DNA of 64,000 nucleotides from Cyanoderma ruficeps (GCA_008694505.1 VZDJ01000594.1:9893035-9957034); one strand, 5' to 3'; counted from the first letter of the stretch, positions 1 to 12,634 are shown. Numbers and translations: made by a program. Notes: generated by a model not told the origin, from the letters alone.

Positions 1-2697
1 CTGCTTTGAACCGAAATACTTATAATTTGCTAATATTGCCATTAATATTTAGTTTTATTTTAGTTATGTGTTTTATCTGTTTAAATAGTTACTTGGCCTT
101 CCCCACGATAAAACACCAGGGACTTTGGGCAGTGTTTCACTCTTCTCACACTGACACAAAAGACCTTTGATTTTTAAGTTTTTTTCACTGCTTATGAACA
201 AATGCAAACATGCAAAATACAGCACTGTTTGCTCTCGCTGCACCTCAAGACTTTCACAATTACAGTATGGGAGGACACCAGGCTTCCCCAGCTTCCAGAA
301 GGGCCAGAGCAAGGCCCATCCATGTCAGGGACAGCATCCTCAACTACAGCAGGTCTGGGCACGGGGGTGACACAGCCACAGATGTATATTGCAATGAGTG
401 TGCAAGGGCAATGTTCAGGTGCTGACTTTAAGCATTTGCCTGCTGGGAGTTTTAACCTCCAAAATCATTTGCAAGTGTAAATGGCAGTGTGCAACCCTCT
501 AAGACCCATGTTGAGTGAGAGCTGAATCCTGATGCACCTGAAGGTTTTTGCACGGGAAGGAATCAGAGCTGGACTGAGGCAGGTCTGCATGGCTGGCTGG
601 AATCAGCAGCCACAGGCCAACTTGAGTGAGTGTTGCTCTGGGGCAGAGCACAGCCGTGTGTAGTTTGGAGCTGGTACGACTGGTTTGGTGCAGCTGCTGG
701 CCGGGCCTGTGGCCCTGGGGGAGGTAGAAGGCCAGCAGTGAGTGCCCAGCCATGGCAGCAACCTGCCAGCCCCAGAGGAGCTGCAGGGCTCACTGCCACT
801 TCCACCCCCTTGCAGCAGAGACCTCGACAACTCGTCTCACTTGTGTCCTCAAACCATGGTGAACCTGAGGTATCAGGAATGCTAATCGCTGCTCAGCTGA
901 ACATTTCCCCGTAATAACCTTTAATGACTCTGTAATTACTCTTTAAACCATTGACTTTGCAATCATTTTTTAATTCCCCTTTGCCACATCTCTCCCTGTG
1001 CTACCAAGCTGGAAGGCTGAACTGTAAGTGAATATTAGCCCGCTAAGGCGAGGGCTGTGCCATTGCAGCCGTGCTTAATGCCAGGGCTTTGAAAGAGTTT
1101 GGAGGGCAGGGGGAGGGGAGGGAGGAAACAAAAAGCACAGCAAGATTTTCCCCAAATTGGTTTCCATCAAAACAAAGCCCTACCACTTTGCTAAGCTGCT
1201 TTAGGGAACGCTTGGAAAAAGCAGGGATTCCTTAGCGACTTGCTCTGCTAACTCTGCAAATAGACTTCTGTGCTACAAGCACTGATTTTCAGCTGAAACA
1301 AATACTAGAAACTACATAGTGATAATTCAGGGGGAAGGCAAGTCCCTCGCTGAATGAACTCAACGGAATCTACCCCATTGGAAACCAGTATTTTGGCGGA
1401 GGGGGGATGCAGAAGCAGTAAAAGAAACTTGAGTGTCCAAGACTCAGCGTGAAGCCAGCACAAAGCAGGCAGGAACGGGCAATTTCTTTTCAAGCCTTCG
1501 CCTCCAGGAACAATGGCCCTATTGCAACCACCCTTTGCTTTTCTTCCCGTGATTAACATGCAGCCCATGTGGGAAGAATGGGAATTTATTCTGCAGTTGA
1601 GATTCCAGAGGTGCTATCGGGTCAGGTGGCTAATCGTTAAATCAAACTGCTGTCATCTTCATTCAGGTCCTGTCACCCGGGGCCACATTATTACTTGGGT
1701 TTATGCAAAATAAACAGCTTTGCTAAACATTCCTCTAAAAGAGGGTCAAATAAAGAAGGGAAGGAGGAGATACACCACCGACATCCAGTAAATCCCGCAT
1801 TCCCTCCCACCCCTGCTCCAGCTCTGTCCTGGACTGATTAGATGGGGATGGGGGAAGGAAGGTTTTCAAGTTTTTAAGCTTTTGTTTTTATCAGCATGCC
1901 ATTTTTCTTTTTTCTAATTCCACTCAAGGCTCCTTAGTGAGTACTGTTAACTTATTCTTGTCTGGGTCTGGCTAATTCAGTTTCTTTCTTGAACTACATA
2001 GACTTACAATTCTGTATTTTCTATAGGTGAACTCAGCCATAAGAAATCTCTTATAACTCCTCCATAAAAGACAATCTCTCAGAGATTTCCTTCAAGACAC
2101 ATACAGAGATGCTTAATGCAAGGCACTCAGAAGGAATGTTAATTGCAGTACTGCACACACACATTTTTGGATCAATGAATTATTTGGAAATCCTGGGCTT
2201 GCTGCTGTAACAGGTAACCGAGGAGAGAAGGTCTGTTGAAGTGTTCCCAGTTATCAATGGGCCAAGGCCTTGTGAAGGAGCAAATGTACTGACTAGCACG
2301 GTGTGTCAGGGGGAAAATACCGTGGGATTTTGCAGCAAAAAGAGAAACAGCATCTCCAACCTCTCCTGCATCACTCTCCTTCCAGCTTGGCTTCAGAACC
2401 CATTTCCAAGGACAACAAATGCTTTGGATCCAAATGGATCCAAATACTGGCTCATCTCAGTTCCTCCCATCACAAAGCATCACAGTCAAGGACAATTCCC
2501 ACACTGTCCCAGCACCATGCTCATAAGATACAAAGTCCTGGCCAATCTGCACAGCAGCCTGATGTCCCAAAAATAGCCAGACAGAATGTACAACTGTGAA
2601 TGCCGAAGAGCAGAAATATTGTCCTAGATAAAGGAGCAGAATGATACCCATTTAAAGTGAGGCACTCTGCTGTTCCAGTTCCTTCAGACTAGCAGCA
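1..2697. other. Unique non-coding stretch
   Basis: I see no gene or recognisable interspersed repeat here. Open frames are short (94 codons or fewer) and show no family resemblance. The part around 900-1110 holds several ATTA/TAAT cores and retained CpGs, and may be a conserved non-coding element. A minor direct repeat of GGATCCAAAT sits near 2425-2446. Confidence 0.5.
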
Positions 2698-2820
2698 GTC
2701 AAAAAAAACCAAACCAAAACAAAAAAACCCAACAACAAAACCCCCCTACAAAAAACCCCAAAACCACCCCAAAACACACACACAAAACCCCCACCCCAAA
2801 ACACACGAAAAACCCTAAGC
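2698..2820. repeat. A/C-rich low-complexity tract
   Basis: About 120 bases made almost only of A and C, in irregular AAAAC / AACCCC / CACACA units. Runs of four to six C lie at 2741-2746, 2756-2759, 2767-2770, 2788-2792 and 2794-2797. The minus strand is therefore T/G-rich with several G-runs. It is not a clean microsatellite and has no recognisable retroposon body beside it, so it could be a decayed simple repeat or an old A-rich tail. Confidence 0.85.
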
Positions 2821-4812
2821 AAAAAACTCAAAATCCCACCCTCATGATTAACAGTCATCTGCCTTGCCTTGAAAGGAACTTTAAAAATATGTTTTTGTTC
2901 TCTGTGGCTTGTTGATCCCCGGCAAAAAGTCAAAACTGGGATTAAAACTGCAGGGCTGTAGCCAGGAGACTGTCACTTCTAGTTTCTCTTCCCTCAAGGA
3001 TTAAAAAGTTACTTTTAATTAATGTTGTTTCAAGATGTCAAGCCTGGCGCGACTGCCCCCAGCGCTGTTTCCAAAGGCTGGTGAGCAAGGCAGGCGTGCT
3101 TCAGGCTCTTCCCACACTTCTCACAATCTGCCTTTTGTGGCACACGCTCCCCAAGCTGGCGCACATCAGCTGTCCTGGGGAGTGATGTGCCTGTGAAGCA
3201 GGATGCCCACGTGGTGGGTTTGGGTGGGTAAGGGCAGGTAAACTTCAGTTTTGAAATACTCTCACACAGCACAAGACGCTTGTGTGCAGATGAGCTCTGG
3301 CATCTTTTACAAAAATATTTTCATTGCCTGAGCTCCCTGGGGGAGGTATTGATCCTTCCCGACCACCTAAAGCCTGTTTCATGTATGAAGAAATCCCCTC
3401 CTAGCCCAAACATCAAAACATCTAAGTGTGAGTCCAGCTTTACAGAATTATGCCCGGTTATTCCTGGACTGTACACAAATTGGATGCTAAACACACACCA
3501 GGGCGTATGACTAACACATGTCGCTTCCTTCCTGCATGCTCTGGCAGCCAGTTCAATTGAAACAGGACTGTCTGAAAAATCCTGCCCCAAAAGGTCAGAC
3601 ACAGAGTGTCTCGGTTCTTCTGGTGTTTCACAGAGAATCTGGTATGAGGGAAAATTACGGCAAGCAAAAACTGGAGCACAAATGTGACCACAGCCCTGAC
3701 CTCTGATTGAAAATGCCTCATTGCTAGTTCAACCACAGGCAGACAGACATGATTTAATCCAACTTTTTCACTCCCTTTGCTGCATGGAGCTCACTCGTAC
3801 TTTTGCTGCACCTCAGGGTATAAAACTTTTTTTATCCACCCACGGTAGCCAAGGTACATATGCCACAACCACCAACTACGAATTTATTCAAGGTGTGCTT
3901 AGAAACTGGCAGGGCTAATAAAATGCAGAACAGTTTAAGATGCCCTGGAACATTTTTTACATCACATTTCCAAGGAATCATATATCTGTTGAGGCATTTG
4001 GGGAAGGAGATGGTGCCAAAAGTGCCGGGGAGCTCTCTAAACAGAGACTCACGTGAAGTGGAAAGACCCCACTCCCCAGAAGGATGCGAAGACCCAAAAC
4101 TTGAACTGCACTTTCCACCACCAGCTGAAAACTCAGCGTGTGGTGGATGGAGAGGTCCCAGCGCTCACAGCCATGGCAGGTGCTGGGAATTCTGCCTTGT
4201 CACAGCTGAGCCAGCATCCCCCTGGCATGTGGGGCCACAGGGCTTTAAGGGGAAGGTGAACACCTGGTGCACATGGGCCCAGACTGCTTCCATTGCTCCT
4301 GTACAGGACATGAGGAGCACCACTAATGCTTCACAGATAAAAATGTCAATAATCTGGTCACCCTTCAGCTTTGCATCATCTCCCCAGCAGAGAGATTGAC
4401 AGCGACAGCTATTGGAGCAACCAATTTCCCATCCTTCACCAGTGGGAAGCAAAAGAGCCAAATCCCACCAAGTGGCCAGGAAAGGCAGGAACTAAAACCA
4501 GACAATGAGTGGAAAGGCTGAGAACCACCAGCATGAGCTTCTGGTGGTTCAAGAACAAGAGATTTGAGTGCTCTGTCAGTAGAGGCCAGTACAAAGTGTT
4601 TGCCATTAAAAACTTCCACAAAATGACATTCTTGCTCTATTTTGGAGGGACTGTAGATCACAGGAAATAAGCCATATAACTTGTCTCCGATATAAGCCCA
4701 TCCATTTGCAAGCAACTGACAGTAAGCAGTCAGAAAGCAAATTACTACAACTAGAGCAAACAAGTAAGCAAACCTCTCATTGCTCTGAGACAGGTGGCAC
4801 AAGAGAACTTAC
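2821..4812. other. Unique non-coding stretch with chance open frames
   Basis: This stretch contains the longest open frame of the window (179 codons, + strand, 3860-4399) and a 145-codon minus frame (4365-4802) with one hydrophobic run. Neither looks like a known protein, neither has a convincing promoter or poly-A context, and the lengths fit chance. No repeat was recognised. Confidence 0.45.
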
Positions 4813-4892
4813 CTCTGTGCACAGTATGGAAAGAAATGTTCATCAGCTTGGGATCACCTCCACTGAACAGGAGGATTGGAACCATGTGACCA
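4813..4892 (-). other. Candidate spliced exon (unproven)
   Basis: On the minus strand an 80-base interval is bounded by a strong acceptor (CTTAATACAG, preceded by a long pyrimidine tract that includes the TC copy of the GA microsatellite at 4934-4963) and a strong donor (CAGAG followed by GTAAGTT, at 4811-4812). One frame stays open across all 26 internal codons and includes the residues FSGGDPKLMNISF. I do not recognise the peptide. It could be a coding exon, a non-coding exon or a chance pairing of splice-like sites. Confidence 0.22.
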
Positions 4893-4930
4893 CTGTATTA
4901 AGAAAGGGAAAACTGGAGAGGGGGAGGGGA

Positions 4931-4933
<3 letters not shown>

Positions 4934-4963
<30 letters not shown>
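4934..4963. repeat. (AG)15 microsatellite
   Basis: Fifteen uninterrupted AG units directly precede the duplicated segment. Polymerase slippage here may have caused the assembly break that follows. Confidence 0.95.
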
Positions 4964-4966
<3 letters not shown>

Positions 4967-5077
4967 TAGTGATCCCATTCATCTATAGATTGTGAGGGTC
5001 GACATAATGAGTCTTGCANCACGATAGTGATCCCATTCATCTATAGATTGTTGAGGGTCGACATAATGAGTCTTGCA
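4964..5077 (+). repeat. Direct duplication of 55/56 bp around a single N
   Basis: Copy 1 (4964-5018) and copy 2 (5022-5077) are identical except for one extra T in copy 2 (TGTGAGG versus TGTTGAGG). They are separated by N-C-A, with the only ambiguous base of the window at 5019. Near-perfect identity next to an N and a microsatellite points to two contig ends that overlap but were joined without merging. A true tandem duplication is possible but less likely. Confidence 0.9.
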
Positions 5078-7940
5078 AACTGGACCAAGCAGCTCTGCAA
5101 GGCATTATTGTTAGTAAATAAATCACTTAGCAGGAGAAGAAAATGCATGTATAAATCTTCTGTGCTGGTAGCAGACATGTTTCACTAGCAACTACCTCCT
5201 GAATAACATGCCAAGAAAGCCAATAGAGAGAGTTTGTGAATGCATGTCCAAAGCTTCTTAGCAAACTGTCATATTGATCTAGCACAGCCTAAGGAAGCCT
5301 AAGAAGACTCAAGGAGTTTGGGCAAATGCTTGTATTAGTGTTCCTTTCCTCTTAAGAGTTTGCTGAGACGGCACTTCAGTGTTTCCCAAGTAGTGCACCT
5401 CCGACCCTGGCAATCCATCAAGTGAATGCAAATTGTGGACCAGACAAAACCAGGCAAACAGCAATGCTGCTTAATAATAATGTACTCCCAAAGAGAAGGA
5501 CTTCCTCTACAATGATTGCTGTGTACACATTTAAACTAAACACCCAAACTTCTTATTAGCCTCATCATGATTTGTGTTTTTGTTCCCTTTGAAATGCTCC
5601 AAAGTAAATGGTACAAGTTTACTCAAGGCTAACCTCAAACAGTAGGCTTTCTGAACTGTGCAAACGAACAAAAGTTGGGCTATATATAGATGGCCCACAT
5701 TTATTATAAGGCCCTTTTGAAAACCAACACCCAGCAAAGTAGAGCTAAGGAGCAAGTTTGAAAAGAAAATAATCTCAGTAATCACCACTCTCTTTGCATT
5801 TGGTCTGACTGGCCCTAATTTGGTGGGGATTGTCCAGGACAATGCCCTGGGGTAGCTTCCCTAAAGTCCATCTCCAGCCATATAATTAGCAGGAGTCAGC
5901 TCAAGTCAGAAGAGCAGTTTTTCTTCTGATCTGCACAAGGTGTTCCTGCTGCCAATACCATTTCTCAGAGCCTTTCACACTCAGGGGAAGAAAAAACAAA
6001 GAAAAAAAAAAAGAGAGATCCAGAGTGCTTATTTATTCACTGCATGTTAAACACTGAAAGTGGTCCCACGAGCATGGGGTAGCCCAAAATATCACAGATC
6101 CAGGGCTGACCTTCTGCCAAAGCACTTTTGATGCAGCTCTTAAAAAATGTGGTTATCACAGTGTCTGTTTTAAACTCCTGTTAATGAATCGGGCAGACCT
6201 ATACTGAGAAACTCACTAAATTATACTTAACCTTGTTAATTTAACTCAAGAATTAATGACTATATTCTAATGAGCTTTCTATTTGTTGTTATTCGCTTGA
6301 ATTTGCAAAATGCCTTCTATGCAATGGAAGTTTTCCTATCTGTTATAACGGGAACATTCCCAAAGTATCTAAGTGCTTAGGTTTGGCTTGACTTGGACCA
6401 TTGCTACTACATTTTTAGCTTAGAAAAGAAAAACACTGCCACACACATGCTCAGATTTGTCATGGGCTCACAGGATATATGAACACACAGAAGGAGAAAA
6501 GAGCGTGTGCTAGCTGACACAGACTGGATGTGGTGCCCCTTGTTGGAAGGGATCAAAATCACTTTTCCATGGAGTCAGGCCAAACCCACTTATGAGTCAC
6601 TGCCTTCAAAGACCCATTGTAAAATGTGTGCAGAAGTCTTCTAAGGCCACTGAGACTGGAGCTGCAATGGCAAGTTGCCTCTTGCACAAAAACCACACAT
6701 ACCCTCAAAATGCACTAAAAATCAATCAGCAGATCAACTAATAAGCACACAGAGTCAGGTTTCACTGCCCATATTCTCAGCCATTTAGAGCTTATTCTGG
6801 AATACTCTAGAAATCCTCGTGGTGAGCACTAATACTGCAGTAAAGTGCTGCCTGCTGGCACTTACACACACGAATGTACAAAAATTCCGACTGCAATACA
6901 AAGCAAGCCTGCCATGCTGCACACACAGAACTGTCACTCTGTGGGGTCAGCCAAGGGCACGGTGATGCACTCCACTGAAGCCTCTGTTTAAGCACAGTCT
7001 AGGTATAATTGCTCCATCCTGAGCATTTGGCCATACAAACTCACTGTGAGCATCACTGGAGCCAGACATCATAACAGTACTCCAGGAGCAATGCCAGAAA
7101 CAAGAAAAAAACAGAAATTTGGCTTCTTAAGATGATGAGAACTGATTCCCAAACTGTTGGGCCAAAAGCATCTGAGCTGATTATAAAATAACAGGGCTTT
7201 GCCCAAGCAGGTCCTGATGGTGGGTTTCAGTGTAAATTCTGCTTGTCTTTCCATTAGGAAATGGAACTGGCAACCCAAAGGTTACTTTGGGAAATAAACA
7301 CTACGCTGGAATAAACTATGGCCAAAATGGCCATCATCCCTCAAGCACAACACAACAGAGCAGAGGAAAGAAGAGAAGAGCAATGGCTTTGCAATTGGCC
7401 CTTACTTCAGTCAACTCCAGCATCAGGGAGTTTCCCTGGGATTGCAGCCACCAGTCTGGGCTACTCCAGAAAACTCCTCAGTACATGAGCTGGACCTGTG
7501 CTACTGAGCAAGTTATTACATTGTTAGTTGGGATGGGCCAACATTCTTCTGCCCTTGACTTAAAGGGGGTAAACATGTTTACATCTCTTTGCTGCTGCTG
7601 AAGTGTCTGAACACCACAGTTCCCAAGCAGGAAGCCATTGATGACTGGGTGCGTGCAAAATAGAAAACAGCCTGTTTATTGCACACCATTCAGTATTACC
7701 AGGAGCACAGTGTTCCAGTTGTCTGGGAGAGAGCCTCTAGGGCAAACCACATCCCAAATCCCTACCCTCTTAAGAGCAGGTTGGAGAGGGTGTAATGAGC
7801 CTCAGCACATGCACAGAATTATTTCAAGAGCATTTTAAGAGATTTTGGAAGTCCAGTTTGAAACTCTGTGCTGCTTTCAGATAGCTTGTGTCTCATGCTG
7901 GCGAAACATTCAGCATTCATGCTTCAAGCCTGAAAACCTA
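5078..7940. other. Unique non-coding stretch
   Basis: AT-rich unique sequence. I found no gene, CR1 or MIR copy. A short A-run lies at 6002-6012. Open frames reach at most about 104 codons. Confidence 0.5.
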
Positions 7941-8488
7941 TAATCACAGATCCATAGACTGTTTTCTGCTGGAAGAAACCTTCAAAGATCAACTAATCCA
8001 ACACCCCACCATCTTTACTAGACCAGGCTGCACAAAGCCCCATCCAACTTGGCCTTGGACATTTCCAGTGATGGAGCATCCACAGCTCTGGGTATCATGC
8101 TCCAGTGCCTCACCATGCTCACACTACAATATTTTCTCCTAATGTTCATTCTAAACATACTCTCTTTCAGTTCAAAACTGCTACACCCTGTTCTTAGTAG
8201 AAAGTCTTTCTCCATTTTTTTGTAGGCCCGCTTTAAGTACTTAATGGCAGCAGTTGAGGTCTCCTCTGAGCCTTCTCTTCTGCAGGCTGAACAACCCACA
8301 CTCTCTCAGTCTGTCTTCATAGGAAAGATGCTCCAGCCCTCTGGTCATTTTTGTGGCCTCCTCAGTGCTCTCTTGTGCTGGGGGCCCCAGAGCTGAATGT
8401 AGCACTCCAGGTGGGGTCTTACAAGGGCAGAGCAGTGGGGGAGAATCACCCCTCTCAACCTGCTGGCCATGCTTCTTCTTGCGCAGGT
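7941..8488 (-). mobile_element. CR1 LINE, 3' portion
   Basis: The plus strand reads as the reverse complement of an avian CR1 3' end. It starts near a degenerate 3' terminus (cacagatccatagactg), then has ctagaccaggctgc, gccccatccaacttggcc, ttcagttcaaaactgc, tgtcttcatagg, gctccagccctctgg, tccaggtggggtcttac and acctgctggccatgc, in the order expected from CR1. The element is thus on the minus strand, truncated at its 5' side near 8488 as most avian CR1 copies are. It covers the 3' untranslated region and the very end of the reverse-transcriptase frame, and contains many substitutions, so it is inactive. Confidence 0.93.
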
Positions 8489-10087
8489 TCAGTCAAAAAG
8501 GAGGCCAAGGATGTGATTTTCATTTGTGAGTTTGTCCCTGCTTACCTTGGGCCCATTGAAAAAGCCCTGTCTGAACAATTAAACATCCTGGGCTTGAAGA
8601 GACTTCACAAATCTTCTGTGAGAGGGAGATTAAAATGTTTGCACAAATTAGAAACTAAATTCTATCTCTTCCCACATCTATAAATTTTAATTTTTGCAAA
8701 CACACTAATGCATAGTTGCACTTAGGATTCACACATATTAGATCTAGAACACAAATTACAGTGCATTCTTTAACAGTTAGTCTCTTCCTCAACACAAACT
8801 AGCTGTTCTGTAACTAAGAGACAATCTCCTCCTTTTTCTCTCTCCCTCTTGTTTTGTTTTAGGTCACTGACTAGAAGTAATGTCTATGCAGAATTACTAT
8901 AACAATTTCCTATACATCAGAAAAACCAAAGTCATAAACTGAATTCAAAACAAGGAAACAAACAAACAAACAACAACCACCAAAGGAAGTGAAACAACAC
9001 TAATGTTACTGGTTTTTATCTGTGTTCAAGAAGAGGCACCGAGTTTGGGAAGGAGAGCACCTGCATGTCGCTTACTGAGCTTAATAAGAGAAGTGGGGGC
9101 ATAAGAACTGAGACAGTGCAACAAAGCCAAAAAACCCAGGGAAGAGCAAGAACTTCTTCTGCTGAGTGATTCAGCTCTTCATGTGGGCACTTCCACACCA
9201 GCACCAACCTGCAGCACCTTTCAGGTCTGAGACAACAACCAACCTCACTTGGGTGTACACAGACATAGGCAAAGCCATAGGCAAATTACTGTCCTCACTG
9301 CTGCTGCTCATGTTCGTATCTACTAAGCTGCTCCTTCGGCTGACCCCAAGGGAACCACCACTGCACTCAATGTTTTCCGTTTTACACAGTGATTGTAAAA
9401 AATCCCTCTGAGCAGAGCCTGGACTGGGCAGATCCCTTTCCAGGTGCTTTCCAGGCTGCAAGTACCCAGTCACTGATGGGGTGATCAGCAGAAGCCCATT
9501 TGCCTTCCCAGACTTCCCAGAGAAGTGTCCAGGAGTGTAAGCAATGGTGTGGGTGACTTAACCAGCAAATAAACTGGGTAGCTGCTCCGAGGGACACCTC
9601 TCCATCCCTGAAATTCAGCATCCTGATTCTGGAGCAAGAGATGACAAGTCAAACTGCAGAGCTGAGCTGGAGATTTGCCCCAGAGACAACTGAAACCCAC
9701 AGCGATGCAGGAAATGGGATGGTCTTTGGAAATTCAACTAATGCAAAAGCTCATTTATACCACAAATATATGAACAATGACTGAGCATCAGGAGTTACAG
9801 CTGAGTAAGGATTTCTGGGCTTGGCTCAGAAGAGCTAATCACTATAGAAGAAAAACCCACCTCACTTCACATATGCAAATTGAAGCTTACAAGAGCACAT
9901 AACTCTCATTAAACCTTTCAACACACATGCTGAGTATTTCTGCCAGCACCTGATGGTATGCTAAAGTGCATTCAGTTCCAAACTATCAGTCTCTGGACCC
10001 CTACTACATTGCATGAATAGACAAAGCATGTAATTAGGGTCAAATTTCTATCTGATGGCCATTGAAGACATTTTGTTTGTTTTTTAA
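8489..10087. other. Unique non-coding stretch with an AAAC-rich patch
   Basis: No gene is seen. An imperfect (AAAC)n patch lies at about 8954-8985. The sequence just beyond the CR1 5' side (8489-8640) gives no convincing CR1 match. Confidence 0.45.
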
Positions 10088-10102
10088 GGGGGGGGAGGGG
10101 GG
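10088..10102 (+). repeat. G8-A-G6 tract
   Basis: Eight G, one A and six G follow one another, and a further GG and GGG lie within the next ten bases. This G-rich run on the plus strand can supply four G-triplets within about 23 bases, which is the usual quadruplex criterion. Confidence 0.9.
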
Positions 10103-12634
10103 ATAGGAGGGAAGAGTTTGCTTCAAAAACAATGTTTATTTTGAGCAGCCTGAGCATAACCGCGAAGCATTTCAAGAGTAAAGAATATTTTCTTTGTTAA
10201 AATCTTTAAGCAAGCCTCATAGCAGCAAACTGATGAGAGGGTAACATTCCTCGCTGCTAATTATAAGCAATGTATTAAATTTCATTCAACAGTAAAGTAG
10301 CACAGAAACACAATGAAAAAGCTACGGCGCAGCTAAAATACCCCAAGTTGTTAATGAAAAGTAGCTGAAATAACATACTGGTTTGGTCAAATCTGTGAAC
10401 ATAAAAGATGCATTTATATTAGAGTGGCGCATGGAAAAAAAAAAGATGACGACAATACTATTTCTGTAGAATACTAAATGATTAAAGGCAATAAAGATTT
10501 CTGTACAGCTGGGAGAAACTCCTTATGGTCTCAGCCCCTACAAAGTGTGCTGCATGAGCTCTGAGTCTCTGTACAAAGGGAAAAAAAGGCCCCTGACAGC
10601 AAAGATTCTCCTAAGAATGTATACACACAAACTCCTGTGAATCAGAAAGCCCCTAAATATATATCCCTATATATCCCTAGTTCAGTTAAACCAAACAACT
10701 GGCTCAGTCTCTGGGCTAAAAGTTACCTTTATTGTCATTTAAAAAGCACAGCAATTTGTAATGAGAAAATACTGATCTTCCAGAGGTGAATGCAAACAAA
10801 GATTAAGAGGCAGCCCTGGCCTCTGGAAGCCCGGGAGCTCAGAGGGATGTTAGGAGGATAAGTATTTCAGAGCAAAGTACAAAGGCAGTGCCGCTCATCT
10901 CACCCACAATTCAGTCTCTGAATAAATGTTGCTGTGCTGTCTCAGAGATTTCTAGCTCCTGCTTAATGGCACGACTTGTTACTACTCAACAAGAATACTT
11001 ATAACAGAGTTTTGCCTCTTGAGATTTTAACTATTCAAGTTTAGATAGATTTCAAGATGTAGTTTGTCATGTTTTTTGTCCTTAGGATGCCACTCCAGAT
11101 TAGCACCCATAATCTATTAATATACAAGGCACCAACATGCAAATAAAATAATTTCTGCCAAACTGAGACAGCTTTCAGGATGACAGTATATTGATAAAAA
11201 AAGCTGCATTCACCTGCAGTGATAGGACTTTCTCCACAACTGCTTAAACCTCACAAATTCTTAGTAAGGAAATTCTTTTTCTTTTCTTTGTCTTTCCTTT
11301 GGAAAAATAGCAATAATGTTTTTCCCCTTCCCAAATTTGTCTGAAAGGTCTTTCCAGCTTGCCTTGGTAACTGGGAACACAATCCAAATTGTTCCCAATG
11401 CTCCTGTAGATCTAGTGTCACGTTGCAAATAGGTCCTAGTCCAACGCTTACTGAAGTCAACAACTATTAACTGGTACACTAACAGCTTTCCATGGCACTG
11501 CTAAAGCGTGTACTCACAGAGTAATAACCTGGGGCTAAATAAAGACCTAAATTTAGGACTCCCAACACTCCCCAGTAATTCTGTTCTCACCACCAAACAA
11601 CTCTAGATCTTATATAGAAAAATAGTAAAAGGTGATCCCTTCTTGTAATAAGGAGGAGCTAAGATGCCACTGCAGCCATTGCAAATATCAGGAACAGTGA
11701 GTAACTGGCAAGCAGGGACCCACTGCTGGGCACTGCCAAGAACTGGCTCTCGTGCTCAATGGGACAGCACAGGACAAATGGGGGCCCCACAGAGCAAGAG
11801 GAACAGGCTGCTTCTTGCATGGGCCACCCCACACAGACCAAAAGCTAGTGTGAGTCTCCCTTGCTGGAGGTCACAAGCTGGTGCAGGCACCAGCTCCCCA
11901 GGCTTCCCACCATGCTGCCAGCATCCTTGGTTTCTCTCACCAAACATGCTCATCCTTAATTCCTTGACACAAACTGCTGTGAGCAACCCTGGTTCTATTT
12001 TCCAGTGCTGCTGTACCTTTTCAGGCTGTTGGCTGTTGGCAATTGCAGTCCACTCCCAACACAGGGGGAACAGAAGTTACCATACAGACCCATCAGAAGT
12101 GGATGTGCATTTAACTGTAAAATGACAGCTGCTTCACTGGAGCTTGGATTAGGGAGGTTGCAAAGTGCCTAATTACAAAGTTAGCTTCAGCATGTGTAAA
12201 CACGGCTCACAAAAGTTTAATGTCAGATTTTCTTAGTCTCTTGAATGAATTTTGGATGCTTTTTCCTCTGCAGCTGCCAAAATGCTCGCTGTTGACAAAC
12301 TAGTCTAAGTGCTACCAAAGCATCTTTCATGAGCTGACTGCGTACATCTGAACAGATACATTCCTCATTAATGTGCTATATTTCAAGCTAGAGAAAACAA
12401 TGCATGTCGAGAGACTATAAACAACAAGTACAAATGATCCAGGTCACCTATGATGAATATAACCAGTGTTACACGAAACATGACACATTGGGCTCTCTTC
12501 TTGGGGAAAAGAAAAAAAAAGGAAAAGTAGAAAAGATGAAGAAGGGTTCCACATTCTTATCAATTCCTCTCTTTTGAAAGCTGTTGGAGCCAGGGAGATT
12601 TTCAGAATTTTTTTCCTTACTGTTTTGTACACAG
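10103..12634. other. Unique non-coding stretch, possible regulatory block at 10190-10470
   Basis: No gene or interspersed repeat was recognised. The part at 10190-10470 is AT-rich with homeodomain-type cores (CTAATTATAAG, GTTAATGAAAAG) and retained CpGs (ctacggcgcagc, gtggcgcatgg), which hints at constraint. This is a visual impression, not an alignment result. Confidence 0.35.

Noticed and set aside
2652..2933. 93-codon minus-strand frame rich in G, F and V
   Set aside because: It is a by-product of translating the A/C-rich low-complexity tract.
3860..4399. 179-codon plus-strand open frame, the longest in the window
   Set aside because: The length is within chance for about 128,000 codons over six frames. 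The composition is random-looking and no motif is known.
4365..4802. 145-codon minus-strand frame with a hydrophobic run resembling a membrane segment
   Set aside because: One hydrophobic run is weak evidence. The rest has no family features, several frames of this length are expected by chance, and it is out of frame with the nearby exon candidate.
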